Under the pieces are notes generated by a model, which saw only the letters and a program-made list of their open reading frames with translations, made no database searches and was not told the DNA's origin. A program made the translations under genes and the position numbers. DNA of 64,000 nucleotides from Mycolicibacterium sp. CBMA 234 (GTDB lineage Bacteria; Actinomycetota; Actinomycetes; Mycobacteriales; Mycobacteriaceae): NCBI RefSeq assembly GCF_009729415.1, contig NZ_MPKW01000025.1, positions 62,001 through 126,000 of the forward strand. Reading direction: 5' to 3'. This document shows positions 9,741 through 19,008 of this stretch, piece after piece. Each line of letters begins with the position of its first letter. Positions within the stretch are counted from its first letter, which is position 1.

Positions 9741-11497
9741 GCCATCTCCTCGGTGGTGCTCTCAGCGGCGACGGGCCGGCCCGTGCTCAGTCGCCGGTCG
9801 ATGTAGTTGACCAGATGCGTCAGGGGAATGGTCAACGCCAGGTAGAAGAGCCCGGAAGCAACCAGGGGCGAAAGGTTCCCGGTCTGCGCGTTGAGGTCGC
9901 GGCCGACCTGGAACAGTTCGCGCTGACTGGCGATCAGCCCAAGGAAGTACACCAGCGACGACGCCTTCAACAGTGAGATGAACTGATTCACCAGCGCCGG
10001 CAGCACCCGTCGCACGCCTTGCGGCACCACGACCAGCCGCATCGACGCCGGGTACCCGAAGCCCAGCGCCCGGGAGGCCTCGAGCTGGCCGGCGTCCACG
10101 CTCTGGATACCAGAGCGCAGGATCTCGCCGATGTACGCGCCGGCCATCAGTCCCAGCGCGGCAATTCCCAAGGGGTACGGGTTGTTTCCGGTCAGCGAAC
10201 CCACCACCGGGCCGATGCCCAGCCCGATCACCAGGATGATCACCACTTCCGGCAGCCCGCGGAAGATGTCGGTGTACACCCGCGCCGGCCACCGCAGCCA
10301 GCGCGATCGGGAGATGCCGGCGATCGCCAGCGCCAGGCCGATTACCAAGCCGATGATGCTGGCGCTGATGGTCAGGATCAGGGTGTTCGGCAGGCCGGTC
10401 TTGAACAGGTCCGGGATGGCCTGACGGTACAGCTGCCAGTCTCCGAACGCGTCTTTCAGTTGCGACAGTGTCGATTTCGGTGCGGCGCCGGCCGCGGGAG
10501 TAGACGACGCGTGTTGCGCGGCAATGGCGTTGAAGTCGGGCAGCCCCGGCAGGGGAGCGGCCTTGGATCCCGGCTTCCAGCCCGGCGGCAGCGCGCGCGG
10601 CACCCAGTTCGAGTACAGCTTGGCCCAGGTGCCGTCGGCGATCACGGCGTCCAGCCCGGAGTTCAGCGCATCGATCAGCGGCTTGTTCTCCTTCGCGACG
10701 GCGTAGGCCACGAAATTGTCCAAGCTGAAGGTGTTTTCGACGATCCGGGCCGGATCGTTAGGTTGGACGCTGCCCTGGGCCTGCTGTGACGGTGCCACCC
10801 ACGCGTCGAGCTGCCGGGTCTTGATGTTGGCGTACACCGTGGCGTAGTCCGGGAACTTCACCGGTTCCAGGTGCAGGGTGTCGACGACGTAGGCCTCCTG
10901 CACGGTGCCCTGTACGACGCCGATGCGTTGTCCGGCCTTGAGCGCACCGAACCCGGTGATCGGCGATCCGGCGGGTACGACGAGCGAAAAGTAGCCGAAG
11001 TCATAGCCATTGGTGAACCCGACGGTGCGGCGCCGGGCGTCGGTGGTGGTGATCGAGGACGACCCGACGTCGAACCGCCGCGACGCGACCTGCGCCAGCA
11101 GGCCGGAGAAATCGGTACCGACGAAGTTGATCCGCAGGCCAAGTTTCCCGGCGATGGCCCGCAGCAGCTCGTTGTCGAAGCCGGTGAACTGGCCGCTGGA
11201 GTTGATGCAGATGCTCGGCGGGGCATCGGACAGTGTGCCGACGGTCAGCACCCCGGGGGTGCCCAATCCGAGGGCATCCGGGCGTACCGACGAAAGTGGT
11301 TGCGTACCAGGCGTTGTGTACTTGTCTGTGCCGTCACCTTTGGCGGCGGTGGCCAAGTTGGTGGGCAGCGGGCTGGCGCTCTGCACGCCCGGCGGTGCGC
11401 ACTGGTCGGTCGTGGCGCGGGCTGGAACGCCCACGCTCAACGAGCTGACCAGCAGCGCCACCAGTATCGCTACCGTCGCACGCAGGAAAGAGATCAC
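9737..11497 (-). CDS. Fused solute-binding protein / permease of an amino acid ABC importer
   Basis: About 586 residues in a single chain. Residues 1-28 form a signal/anchor sequence, residues 70-310 a PAAT-family solute-binding domain (VGTLSDAPPSICINSSGQFTGFD…), and residues 370-575 a HisM/GlnP-type permease with several membrane helices and the EAA loop (QLEASRALGFGYPASMRLVVVPQGVRRVLPAL). The fusion means the receptor is tethered on the outer face of the membrane. The GTG at 11497 puts the hydrophobic core right after MISFLR and is preferred; an upstream ATG at 11557 would add 20 residues. Works with the adjacent GlnQ-type ATPase. Substrate is probably a polar amino acid such as glutamine or glutamate, not shown by sequence. 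Confidence 0.9.
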   Translation of the reverse strand: MISFLRATVAILVALLVSSLSVGVPARATTDQCAPPGVQSASPLPTNLATAAKGDGTDKYTTPGTQPLSSVRPDALGLGTPGVLTVGTLSDAPPSICINSSGQFTGFDNELLRAIAGKLGLRINFVGTDFSGLLAQVASRRFDVGSSSITTTDARRRTVGFTNGYDFGYFSLVVPAGSPITGFGALKAGQRIGVVQGTVQEAYVVDTLHLEPVKFPDYATVYANIKTRQLDAWVAPSQQAQGSVQPNDPARIVENTFSLDNFVAYAVAKENKPLIDALNSGLDAVIADGTWAKLYSNWVPRALPPGWKPGSKAAPLPGLPDFNAIAAQHASSTPAAGAAPKSTLSQLKDAFGDWQLYRQAIPDLFKTGLPNTLILTISASIIGLVIGLALAIAGISRSRWLRWPARVYTDIFRGLPEVVIILVIGLGIGPVVGSLTGNNPYPLGIAALGLMAGAYIGEILRSGIQSVDAGQLEASRALGFGYPASMRLVVVPQGVRRVLPALVNQFISLLKASSLVYFLGLIASQRELFQVGRDLNAQTGNLSPLVASGLFYLALTIPLTHLVNYIDRRLSTGRPVAAESTTEEMA

Positions 11498-11572
11498 GCT
11501 GGTCAACCTAGCGGGTGTGCGGCTGAATTCCGCGGCTTCAGCTCGCCCGGAATTCATCCGCCCGGACCGTGC

Positions 11573-12355
11573 CTACTGACTGTCGCGCCAGCGGCACAGG
11601 GCTTCGGCGTCGCTCAGGTCGTAGTCCGGCCCGTTGACGCCGACGGTCAGGAGCGAAACACCCAGTGCGGTAAAGGCTTCCGCGTTGGCGATCAGCCCAT
11701 TGCCGCTGTGGTCGACGCCAGCGGACCGCTCGATGGCGGCAGGATCGCGGCCCACGTCAGAGCAGTGCTGATCGAGCACTGCCGCCTTGTCTGGGTACGT
11801 CTCGGCTGTCGTGAAGCCGTGCCACATCTGGGCGTACTGCGCGACGAGCTTCAGCGTCTTGCGTTCGCCCTGGCCGCCGATCAGGATCGGGATGTCCCGG
11901 ACCGGGGCCGGGTTCAGCTTGCCGAGCCGCGACATGATGCGCGGCATGGCCACCGCCAAGTCGTCGAGTCTGCTTCCGACAGTGCCGAATTCGTAGCCGT
12001 ACTCGTCGTAATCCTTTTCTTTCCAACCGGATCCGATTCCCAGGATCAACCGGCCGTCGGAGATGTTGTCGACGGTCCGCGCCATATCCGCCAGCAGTTC
12101 CGGATTGCGGTACGAGTTACAAGTCACCAGCGCGCCGATCTCGATGCGTGACGTCTGCTCGGCCCAGGCGCCCAGCATGGTCCAGCATTCGTAGTGCGCG
12201 CCGTCGGGGTCGCCGTACAACGGGAAGAAGTGGTCCCAGTTGAACGCGACGTCGACGCCGAGGTCTTCGCAGCGGCGCACGGCGTCGCGCATCAATCCGT
12301 AGTTGGGGGAGTGTTGGGGCTGCAGCTGAACCCCGATGCGGATGGGAAGCGTCAT
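11573..12355 (-). CDS. LLM-class (luciferase-like) F420-dependent oxidoreductase
   Basis: 260 residues. TIM-barrel flavin/F420 oxidoreductase; the substrate is unknown. Family marks are IRIGVQLQPQHSPNY at the N-terminus, the NWDHFFPLYGDPDG loop, ARTVDNISDGRLILGIGSGWKEKDY in the cofactor region, and DIPILIGGQGERKTLKLVAQYA. Corresponds by position and sequence style to Rv0044c. It sits 9 bp downstream of the hydrolase gene on the same strand, probably one transcript with it. Confidence 0.93.
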   Translation of the reverse strand: MTLPIRIGVQLQPQHSPNYGLMRDAVRRCEDLGVDVAFNWDHFFPLYGDPDGAHYECWTMLGAWAEQTSRIEIGALVTCNSYRNPELLADMARTVDNISDGRLILGIGSGWKEKDYDEYGYEFGTVGSRLDDLAVAMPRIMSRLGKLNPAPVRDIPILIGGQGERKTLKLVAQYAQMWHGFTTAETYPDKAAVLDQHCSDVGRDPAAIERSAGVDHSGNGLIANAEAFTALGVSLLTVGVNGPDYDLSDAEALCRWRDSQ

Positions 12356-12364
12356 GCCCCCACG

Positions 12365-13279
12365 CTAACCGCCGAGCACACCACGGAGAATGTCAACGAG
12401 CACAGCGGGCTGATCGCCCTGCACAGAATGCCCGGAATCGGCGACCAAGTGGGTTCGCTGGAACCCCGGCGCTCCAGCGGCGAAGGCGGCGGCATCGTCG
12501 TCGTTCACGAAGTACGACTTCGCACCCCGAACCAACGTGGTCGGCATGGTGATGGACGGGACGTCATCCCACAGCCCGACAAAACCCTCACCGTTGCGGA
12601 ATGAGTCGTACCGCCAGGTCCAGGTGCCATCCTCGAGCTGCTTGGCGTTGTGAAAGACGCCGCGGCGCAGCGACTTCCGACTGCGGTGCGGCGAGGCGGC
12701 CACCGTGACGTCGAGCATCGCGGCGAAGCTGGGGAAGCTGCGGTCGCCCTTCACCAGCGCGACCGCGCCCAACTGCGCCTTGGTCATCTCCTCGTGCCGC
12801 TCGGGCGCCGACGGCGTGACGTCCACCAAAACCAGTTCAGGCACCAAAGCAGGCTCGGTCGCGGCGATCCGCAGCGCGGTCAGCCCGCCCAACGACATCC
12901 CGACCACCAGCCGGGCCGACGGAGCGTGCGTCCGCAGCACCGGCCGAAGCGTTTCAGCGTTCAACTTCGGCCCATAGTCGCCGTCCTCGCGCCACGCCGA
13001 CCGGCCGTGCCCCGGTAGGTCGATCGCCAGCGCCGGCACTCCGAGGCCGAGGATCACGGTGTCCCAGGTATGTGCGTTCTGCCCGCCGCCGTGCAGGAAC
13101 ACCACTTCGGGCGCCTCGGTGCCCCACTTCAGCATGCTGATGGGACCGTCGTCGATCCGCGACACCGTCGGCAGCGGACCAACAGCACCGATCTGTTCGG
13201 CGTTCTCGGGCAGCAGCGCGAACTCGTCGAGGGTCAGCAGGTCGTCGTCAGAAATCTCGGGGGCCACGTCTGCGGACAT
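12365..13279 (-). CDS. Alpha/beta hydrolase (Rv0045c-type esterase)
   Basis: 304 residues from the ATG at 13279. Serine hydrolase fold: oxyanion-side HGGG at 63-66, nucleophile elbow GMSLGG with Ser129, acid candidate in LVLVDVT, and catalytic His284 in DSGHSVQ. Rv0045c, its positional equivalent, is a small-ester hydrolase of unclear physiological substrate. The upstream open frame to 13477 overlaps ahpF and has non-coding composition. Likely cotranscribed with the LLM oxidoreductase. Confidence 0.92.
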   Translation of the reverse strand: MSADVAPEISDDDLLTLDEFALLPENAEQIGAVGPLPTVSRIDDGPISMLKWGTEAPEVVFLHGGGQNAHTWDTVILGLGVPALAIDLPGHGRSAWREDGDYGPKLNAETLRPVLRTHAPSARLVVGMSLGGLTALRIAATEPALVPELVLVDVTPSAPERHEEMTKAQLGAVALVKGDRSFPSFAAMLDVTVAASPHRSRKSLRRGVFHNAKQLEDGTWTWRYDSFRNGEGFVGLWDDVPSITMPTTLVRGAKSYFVNDDDAAAFAAGAPGFQRTHLVADSGHSVQGDQPAVLVDILRGVLGG

Positions 13280-13301
13280 TACCCCCGGCGCCGGGTAGCG
13301 C

Positions 13302-14873
13302 TCAGGCGTCGACCGGGGCGCTGGTCCGGATGAGGTGATCGAACGCGGACAGCGCCGCTGTCGCACCGGCTCCGGCGGCGATGACGATCTGTTTGAACGG
13401 CACCGTCGTGCAGTCGCCGGCGGCGAACACGCCGGGAACCGAGGTCTGGCCGCGCTCGTCGACGACGATCTCGCCACGCTTGGTCAGTTCGATGCTGCCC
13501 TCGAGCCACTCGGTGTTGGGGAGCAGGCCGATCTGGACGAAGACGCCCTGCAGCTCAAGGGTGTGCGACTCGCCGGTGGTGCGGTCCTGGTAGGTCAGGC
13601 CGGTCACCTGATCGCCGTCGCCGAGCACCTCGGTGGTGAGCGTGCTCATCAGGATGTCGACGTTGGGCAGGCTGCGGAGCTTGCGCTGCAGCACTTCGTC
13701 GGCACGCAGCACCGAATCGAATTCGATCAGCGTCACGTGGGAGACGACGCCCGCGAGGTCGATCGCGGCCTCGACGCCGGAGTTGCCGCCGCCGACCACA
13801 GCGACGCGCTTGCCCTTGAACAGCGGTCCGTCGCAATGCGGGCAGTAGGTGACGCCCTTGTTGCGGTACTCGGCCTCGCCCGGCACGTCCATCGCGCGCC
13901 AGCGGGCGCCGGTGGCCAGGATGACGGTCCGAGCCGTCAGTGCGGCACCGCTTTCCAGCGAGATCTCGATGAGGTCACCCTCGCCGATCCCGGGCAGCAG
14001 CTTCGCGCCGCGCTGGGTCTTGATCACATCGACGTCGTACTCGTTGACATGAGCTTCCAGCGCCGCGGCGTACTTCGGTCCCTCGGTGTGCGGGACGGAG
14101 ATGTAGTTCTCGATCGACATGGTGTCGAGCACCTGACCGCCGAACCGCTCGGCGACCACGCCGGTGCGAATTCCCTTGCGGGCAGCGTAGATTGCGGCCG
14201 CCGCGCCGGCAGGTCCGCCGCCGACCACCAGCACGTCGAAGGGGTCCTTCTCGGCGATCGCTTCGGCGGTGCGCTGCGCGGCGCCGACGTCGACCTTGCT
14301 GATGATCTGCTCCAGGGTCATGCGGCCCGAGTCGAACACCTCACCGTTGAGGAAGACGGTGGGCACTGCCAGCACCTTGCGCTGCTCGACCTCGTCCTTG
14401 AACAGCGCACCGTCGATGGCGACGTGGCTGATGCGCGGGTTGAGAATGGCCATCAGGTTCAGGGCCTGCACCACGTCGGGGCAGTTCTGGCAGGACAGCG
14501 AGAAGTAGGTCTCGAAGTGCAGGTCGACGTCGAGGCCCCGCACCTGCTCGAGCAGTTCGGGGGATTCCTTCGACGGGTATCCGCCGACCTGCAGCAGGGC
14601 CAGGGCCAGCGAGGAGAATTCGTGGCCGAGGGGGATGCCGGCGAACCGGACCTCGATGTCGGTGCCGGCGCGGCGGATGGCGAACGACGGCCGACGGGCG
14701 TCATCGTCGGCACGCGAATAGGTGATCTGGTCCGACATCGCCGCGATCTCGGTGAGCAGTTCGGCGAGTTCGGTGGACTTGGGGCTGTCATCGAGGGAGG
14801 ACACCAGCTCGATCGGCACGGTCAGCCGCTCCAGTAGGGACTTCAATTGGCCGGCGAGTGAGGTGTCGAGCAT
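13302..14873 (-). CDS. ahpF: Alkyl hydroperoxide reductase subunit F
   Basis: 523 residues. NAD(P)H-dependent flavoprotein that reduces AhpC. The N-terminal double-thioredoxin-fold domain carries the redox pair in SCQNCPD (about residue 125). The C-terminal thioredoxin-reductase-like half has FAD motif [19 protein letters not shown], the redox CPHCDGP, the NAD motif [15 protein letters not shown], and the FAD-closing [16 protein letters not shown]. The ATG at 14873 is chosen because GGAG lies 9 nt upstream; the ATG at 14888 has no ribosome site. It lies downstream of ahpC on the same strand. M. tuberculosis instead pairs AhpC with AhpD, so this is an accessory locus. Confidence 0.97.
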   Translation of the reverse strand: MLDTSLAGQLKSLLERLTVPIELVSSLDDSPKSTELAELLTEIAAMSDQITYSRADDDARRPSFAIRRAGTDIEVRFAGIPLGHEFSSLALALLQVGGYPSKESPELLEQVRGLDVDLHFETYFSLSCQNCPDVVQALNLMAILNPRISHVAIDGALFKDEVEQRKVLAVPTVFLNGEVFDSGRMTLEQIISKVDVGAAQRTAEAIAEKDPFDVLVVGGGPAGAAAAIYAARKGIRTGVVAERFGGQVLDTMSIENYISVPHTEGPKYAAALEAHVNEYDVDVIKTQRGAKLLPGIGEGDLIEISLESGAALTARTVILATGARWRAMDVPGEAEYRNKGVTYCPHCDGPLFKGKRVAVVGGGNSGVEAAIDLAGVVSHVTLIEFDSVLRADEVLQRKLRSLPNVDILMSTLTTEVLGDGDQVTGLTYQDRTTGESHTLELQGVFVQIGLLPNTEWLEGSIELTKRGEIVVDERGQTSVPGVFAAGDCTTVPFKQIVIAAGAGATAALSAFDHLIRTSAPVDA

Positions 14874-15005
14874 GCGGATCAACTCCATCGATGTGAGGAC
14901 TGGATGGGCCAGTGCGGCCCGAAAGATGTTGGCGGGTAACAGTTCTGGTGAGCGGTACGGGCCGGGCGGACCAGGCCCGTACCGTCATCAGCAGTGACGT
15001 CGGAG

Positions 15006-15569
15006 CTAGATCTTGCCGACGAGTTCCAGCGACGGGGCCAGGGTCTCGTCGCCCTCTTCCCACTTGGCGGGGCAGACCTCGCCCGGGTGGTTGCGGACGT
15101 ACTGGGCGGCCTTGACCTTGCGGACCAGTTCGGCGGCATTGCGGCCGATGCCCTCGGCGGTGACCTCGGTGAACTGGATGACGCCGTCGGGGTCGACCAG
15201 GAAGGTGCCGCGGTCGGCCAGGCCCTGGTCTTCACGAAGCACCTCGAAGTTGGTGCTGATCTGCAGGGTGGGATCGCCGATCATGGCGTACTGGATCTTG
15301 CCGATCGTCTCGGACGAGCCGTGCCACGCCTTGTGGGTGAAGTGGGTGTCGGTGGACACCGAGAACACCTCGACGCCGAGGCGCTGCAGCTCCTCGTAGT
15401 GGTCGGCGAGATCGCCGAGCTCCGTCGGGCAGACGAAGGTGAAGTCGGCCGGGTAGAAGAAGAAGATGGCCCACTTGCCCTCGATGTCGGCTTCCGACAC
15501 GGGGATGAACGTTCCGTTCTTGAACGCGGTCGCGGAGAACGGCTTGATCTGCTTGTTAATCAGGGCCAC
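15006..15569 (-). CDS. ahpC: Alkyl hydroperoxide reductase subunit C (2-Cys peroxiredoxin)
   Basis: 187 residues, matching enterobacterial-type AhpC in length. Reduces H2O2, alkyl hydroperoxides and peroxynitrite. The peroxidatic Cys47 is in FVCPTE and the resolving Cys166 in EVCPAKW. The start is the GTG at 15569 (protein [11 protein letters not shown]) with GAGG 5 nt upstream, rather than the ATG at 15590. ahpF follows after 130 bp and is the cognate reductase. This AhpC belongs with AhpF rather than with the AhpD-linked actinobacterial type. Confidence 0.97.
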   Translation of the reverse strand: MALINKQIKPFSATAFKNGTFIPVSEADIEGKWAIFFFYPADFTFVCPTELGDLADHYEELQRLGVEVFSVSTDTHFTHKAWHGSSETIGKIQYAMIGDPTLQISTNFEVLREDQGLADRGTFLVDPDGVIQFTEVTAEGIGRNAAELVRKVKAAQYVRNHPGEVCPAKWEEGDETLAPSLELVGKI

Positions 15570-15710
15570 GGGTACCTCTATTCGGGTCACTGTCGGATAC
15601 TTGCTGCGGCTCCCAGCCTAGTAGTTTTCTTGACTGAATCCAGTTTTGTGCGCCTAGTTGTGGGCAGTCTCACAACGCGGCAGTCGTCAGCCCCGTGCCT
15701 CAAATACGAA

Positions 15711-15741
15711 GTGGGCGGCCAGGTTTCACCTGGCCGCCCAC
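15711..15741 (-). terminator. Strong hairpin downstream of ino1
   Basis: GTGGGCGGCCAGG (15711-15723) and its exact reverse complement (15729-15741) form a 13-bp GC-rich stem with a 5-nt loop. It starts 15 bp past the ino1 stop on the minus strand, so it should end the ino1 transcript and shield ahpC. Confidence 0.85.
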
Positions 15742-15756
15742 TCTGACGAAAGAAAG

Positions 15757-16845
15757 CTACCCCTCGATGAAAGCTTCCAGCTGCGTGCGCGCAACGTCGT
15801 CGGCCAGCTGCTCCGGCGGGCTCTTCATGAGGTAGGCCGAGGCCGGCAGGATCGGGCCACCCAGGCCACGGTCCTTGGCGATCTTGGCGGCGCGCACCGC
15901 GTCGATGATGATGCCGGCCGAGTTCGGCGAGTCCCAGACCTCGAGCTTGTACTCCAGGTTCAGCGGCACGTCACCGAAGGCGCGACCCTCGAGGCGGACG
16001 TACGCCCACTTGCGGTCATCGAGCCACGCGACGTAGTCCGACGGGCCGATGTGCACGTTCTTGTCGTAGACCTTGTCGGCCAGCGAGCCGGTCAGGTTCG
16101 AGGTGACGGCCTGGGTCTTGGAGACCTTCTTGGACTCCAGGCGCTCGCGCTCGAGCATGTTCTTGAAGTCCATGTTGCCGCCAACGTTCAGCTGGTAGGT
16201 GCGGTCCAGGGTGACGCCGCGGTCCTCGAACAGCTTGGCCATCACGCGGTGGGTGATGGTGGCGCCGACCTGGCTCTTGATGTCGTCACCGACGATCGGT
16301 ACACCGGCGTCCTCGAACTTCTTGGCCCACACCGGGTCGGAGGCGATGAACACCGGCAGCGCGTTGACGAACGCGACCTTGGCGTCGATGGCGCACTGGG
16401 CGTAGAACTTGTCGGCCTCTTCGGAGCCGACGGGCAGGTAGGACACCATGACGTCGACCTTGGCGTCCTTGAGGGCCTTGACGACGTCGACCGGCTCAGC
16501 GTCGGACACCTCGATGGTCTCCGAGTAGTACTTGCCGATGCCGTCGAGCGTCGGGCCGCGCTGCACGATGATGTCGGTCGGCGGCACGTCGGCGATCTTG
16601 ATGGTGTTGTTCTCGGAAGCACCGATGGCCTCGGAGAGGTCGAAGCCGACCTTCTTGGCGTCCACGTCGAACGCGGCGACGAACTTCACGTCGCGCACGT
16701 GGTACTGGCCGAACTTGACATGCATCAGGCCCGGGACGTTCGAATTCTCGTCGGCGTCCTGGTAGTACTGCACGCCTTGGACGAGCGATGCCGCGCAGTT
16801 GCCTACGCCGACAATTGCGACCCGAACCTCGTTCGACTCAGACAT
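15757..16845 (-). CDS. ino1: myo-Inositol-1-phosphate synthase
   Basis: 362 residues. Converts glucose 6-phosphate to 1L-myo-inositol 1-phosphate, the first step to phosphatidylinositol, PIMs, LAM and mycothiol. NAD-binding motif [16 protein letters not shown] is at the N-terminus; [11 protein letters not shown] and the catalytic-region [12 protein letters not shown] are conserved. The start at 16845 has AAAGGAGA 6 nt upstream. It lies 53 bp downstream of the PadR gene in the same direction, as Rv0046c follows Rv0047c. Ends at the hairpin at 15711-15741. Confidence 0.98.
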   Translation of the reverse strand: MSESNEVRVAIVGVGNCAASLVQGVQYYQDADENSNVPGLMHVKFGQYHVRDVKFVAAFDVDAKKVGFDLSEAIGASENNTIKIADVPPTDIIVQRGPTLDGIGKYYSETIEVSDAEPVDVVKALKDAKVDVMVSYLPVGSEEADKFYAQCAIDAKVAFVNALPVFIASDPVWAKKFEDAGVPIVGDDIKSQVGATITHRVMAKLFEDRGVTLDRTYQLNVGGNMDFKNMLERERLESKKVSKTQAVTSNLTGSLADKVYDKNVHIGPSDYVAWLDDRKWAYVRLEGRAFGDVPLNLEYKLEVWDSPNSAGIIIDAVRAAKIAKDRGLGGPILPASAYLMKSPPEQLADDVARTQLEAFIEG

Positions 16846-16898
16846 GTGACGGTCTCCTTTTCCTACTCTTTCAGTGCATTCGCCGGGGGCGTGTGCGC

Positions 16899-17444
16899 TC
16901 AGGTTTGGTCGGCGTGACCCTGTGCCACGCGCTCGGCTGCAATCAGCTCGTTGAGCCATTTCACTTCGCGCTCACTGGACTCCAGCCCGAGCTGATGCAG
17001 CTGCCGGGTGTAGCGGTCGAGTGAACTACTGGCCCGTGCGATCGCCTCGCGTAGACCTTCGCGACGCTCCTCGACCTGACGACGCCGCCCTTCCAGGATT
17101 CGCATCCTGGCTTCGGCGGGCGTCCGGTTGAAAAACGCCAAGTGCACACCGAATCCGTCATCGGTGTAGTTCTGGGGGCCGGTGTCGGCGACGAGCTCGG
17201 TGAACCGTTGCTTGCCGGCGTCGGTGAGTTGGTAGACGCGGCGGGCACGGCGCACCTTGGTGGCACCCAGGGGCGCGGCATCCTCGACGATCAGTCCGTC
17301 GGCCTGCATCCGGCGCAGCGCCGGGTAGAGCGAGCCGTAGGAGAACGCGCGGAACGCGCCGAGCAGCCCGGTCAACCGTTTGCGCAACTCATAGCCGTGC
17401 ATGGGGGACTCCAGCAGCAGCCCCAGAATGGCGAGCTCCAGCAC
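16899..17444 (-). CDS. PadR-family transcriptional regulator
   Basis: 181 residues. N-terminal winged helix typical of PadR ([23 protein letters not shown] and [18 protein letters not shown]), then a C-terminal helical dimerisation region. The start is the GTG at 17444 with GGGAGG 7 nt upstream, giving the length of Rv0047c. It precedes ino1 on the same strand and probably controls itself and ino1; palindromes just upstream are candidate operators. Confidence 0.93.
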   Translation of the reverse strand: MLELAILGLLLESPMHGYELRKRLTGLLGAFRAFSYGSLYPALRRMQADGLIVEDAAPLGATKVRRARRVYQLTDAGKQRFTELVADTGPQNYTDDGFGVHLAFFNRTPAEARMRILEGRRRQVEERREGLREAIARASSSLDRYTRQLHQLGLESSEREVKWLNELIAAERVAQGHADQT

Positions 17445-17465
17445 AGTGTCACCTCCCGGCCTGAA

Positions 17466-17530
17466 ATGTTGGCGCAACATATTGGGCGCTACGACGCCTC
17501 AACACCTCGCGCCATAGTATCGCGCCGATA
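17466..17530. promoter_or_regulatory. Candidate PadR operators
   Basis: Two short palindromes lie upstream of the PadR start: ATGTTG-GCG-CAACAT (17466-17480), which carries the ATGT/ACAT ends seen in PadR operators, and TATCG-CGC-CGATA (17518-17530) in a locally AT-richer stretch that may hold the promoter. Autoregulation is an inference. Confidence 0.45.
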
Positions 17531-17610
17531 TATACGGGGCCAATTAATCGCGCACACAGAGATGAATTGCGCTCAATCCGGCGGGCAACTCTGCCCGAAC
17601 GGGGGACGAA

Positions 17611-18465
17611 TCAGCTGGGGTAGTTGATTCGTTTCTGGTTGCCGTCCCCGTCCAATTCGATGTATCCGCTGTCGTTGAACTTGCCCGAGACGTAGATCGA
17701 GATGGCGAGGGCGTCCGGCGGCGCGGTGATGTCCTTGCCGGCCTTGATGTCGACGTAGACGGTCTTGATCTCGTCGCGCTTGATGCCCAGGGTTTCCGGG
17801 GCGCCATGCAGGATCGCGGTGATCTTCTCGACGTTGAATTTGCCCAGGTCGACGACGCGTTCGTCGCTGCTGACCGTTGTGGTGTCGGGGTCGTCCCAGC
17901 CGCCGCGGTAGTCGTACCGCAGCACCCGACGGGGCTCGGCTGGGTCAGGGCGTTCGAGGATCGCGAAGTCGGAGTAGATGTTCAGCTCGTAGCCGGTGGT
18001 GTCACCGAACTTCTGTTTCATCTGGGCGAGGAGGCCGGTCAAGCCGCCGAGCGACTGCAACTGACGGGGCGGGGTCAGGACCAACGGGGCCACGCCGTCC
18101 GGCTTGGCGCCGGGATCCTGAGCGGCGCTCATCGGGGACTGGCCAGGTGCGGCATAGAGGCCCCAGCCGGTGGCGATGCCGACCACCAGCAGCACTGCGG
18201 CCCCGGCGACGAGCACGCCCCACCCCGTGGTGCGCACCGGCCTACCCGCGCCCGTCTTCAAAGTGGGCAGCTGGACCGGAGCGTCCGCGGTCTGCAGGTC
18301 GGTTACCAGCGCCCGCAGGTCACCGAGCGTGACCGCGGTCGTGGCCGCCGCGACCCGCTGCCGGTGCTCCTCGGCGGACAGCTGCCCGTCTGCCAACGCA
18401 CTGTCAAGAATCTGGCAGGTGTCATTCCGGTCGCTGTCTTTTGCCCGGGTAGCTGCTGTAGCCAT
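17611..18465 (-). CDS. DUF1707 membrane-anchored protein (Rv0048c-like)
   Basis: 284 residues, function unknown. Residues 8-60 are the actinobacterial DUF1707 domain (RNDTCQILDSALADGQLSAEEHRQRV…TLGDLRALVTDLQ). One membrane helix (about 82-104, VLVAGAAVLLVVGIATGWGLY) follows, then an external globular domain. Matches Rv0048c in position and architecture. Transcribed toward the PadR gene but separated by 166 bp containing the candidate operators. Confidence 0.88.
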   Translation of the reverse strand: MATAATRAKDSDRNDTCQILDSALADGQLSAEEHRQRVAAATTAVTLGDLRALVTDLQTADAPVQLPTLKTGAGRPVRTTGWGVLVAGAAVLLVVGIATGWGLYAAPGQSPMSAAQDPGAKPDGVAPLVLTPPRQLQSLGGLTGLLAQMKQKFGDTTGYELNIYSDFAILERPDPAEPRRVLRYDYRGGWDDPDTTTVSSDERVVDLGKFNVEKITAILHGAPETLGIKRDEIKTVYVDIKAGKDITAPPDALAISIYVSGKFNDSGYIELDGDGNQKRINYPS

Positions 18466-18585
18466 CGAGAAAGCGTAGAGGTCAGCGGGGCACTCGAGCT
18501 GAGCCCGGCCACAACCCGGCTACGAGCGGGCCACATGAGCGCCATCACGCGTCGGCGTCCAGGTGCCCGACGTACTCTGGTCAAC

Positions 18586-19008
18586 GTGCGATTGCAGCGG
18601 CAGGTGGTCGACTATGCGCTTCGGCGCAGGTCACTGCTGGCCGAGGTCTACTCGGGCCGCACCGGCGTCACCGAGGTGTGTGACGCCAACCCCTATCTGC
18701 TGCGCGCAGCAAAATTTCATGGTCGTACCAGTTCGGTGATGTGCCCGATCTGCCGGAAAGAACCACTGACATTGGTGTCGTGGGTCTTCGGTGATCATCT
18801 CGGAGCGGTGTCGGGTTCGGCCCGCAGCACCGAGGAGCTCGTCCTGCTGGCGGCCAAGTTCGATGAATTCGCGGTTCACGTGGTGGAGGTATGCCGCACT
18901 TGCAGTTGGAATCATTTGGTCAAGTCATATGTATTGGGGACGCCGAGTCCCGTGAAGCCGCGGGGCACCCGGGCGGCGCGCTCGAAAGCGCGCACCGCCA
19001 GTGAGTGA
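18586..19008 (+). CDS. DUF5318 family protein (Rv0049-like)
   Basis: 140 residues, function unknown. The GTG at 18586 gives VRLQRQVVDYALRRRSLL, the start found in Rv0049. Conserved cysteine pairs CPIC (about residue 47) and CRTC (about 105) suggest a metal-binding ribbon. The gene overlaps the ponA1 start by 8 bp, so it is probably cotranscribed and coupled with this peptidoglycan synthase. Frames further upstream overlap the DUF1707 gene and are shadows. Confidence 0.9.
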   Translation: MRLQRQVVDYALRRRSLLAEVYSGRTGVTEVCDANPYLLRAAKFHGRTSSVMCPICRKEPLTLVSWVFGDHLGAVSGSARSTEELVLLAAKFDEFAVHVVEVCRTCSWNHLVKSYVLGTPSPVKPRGTRAARSKARTASE

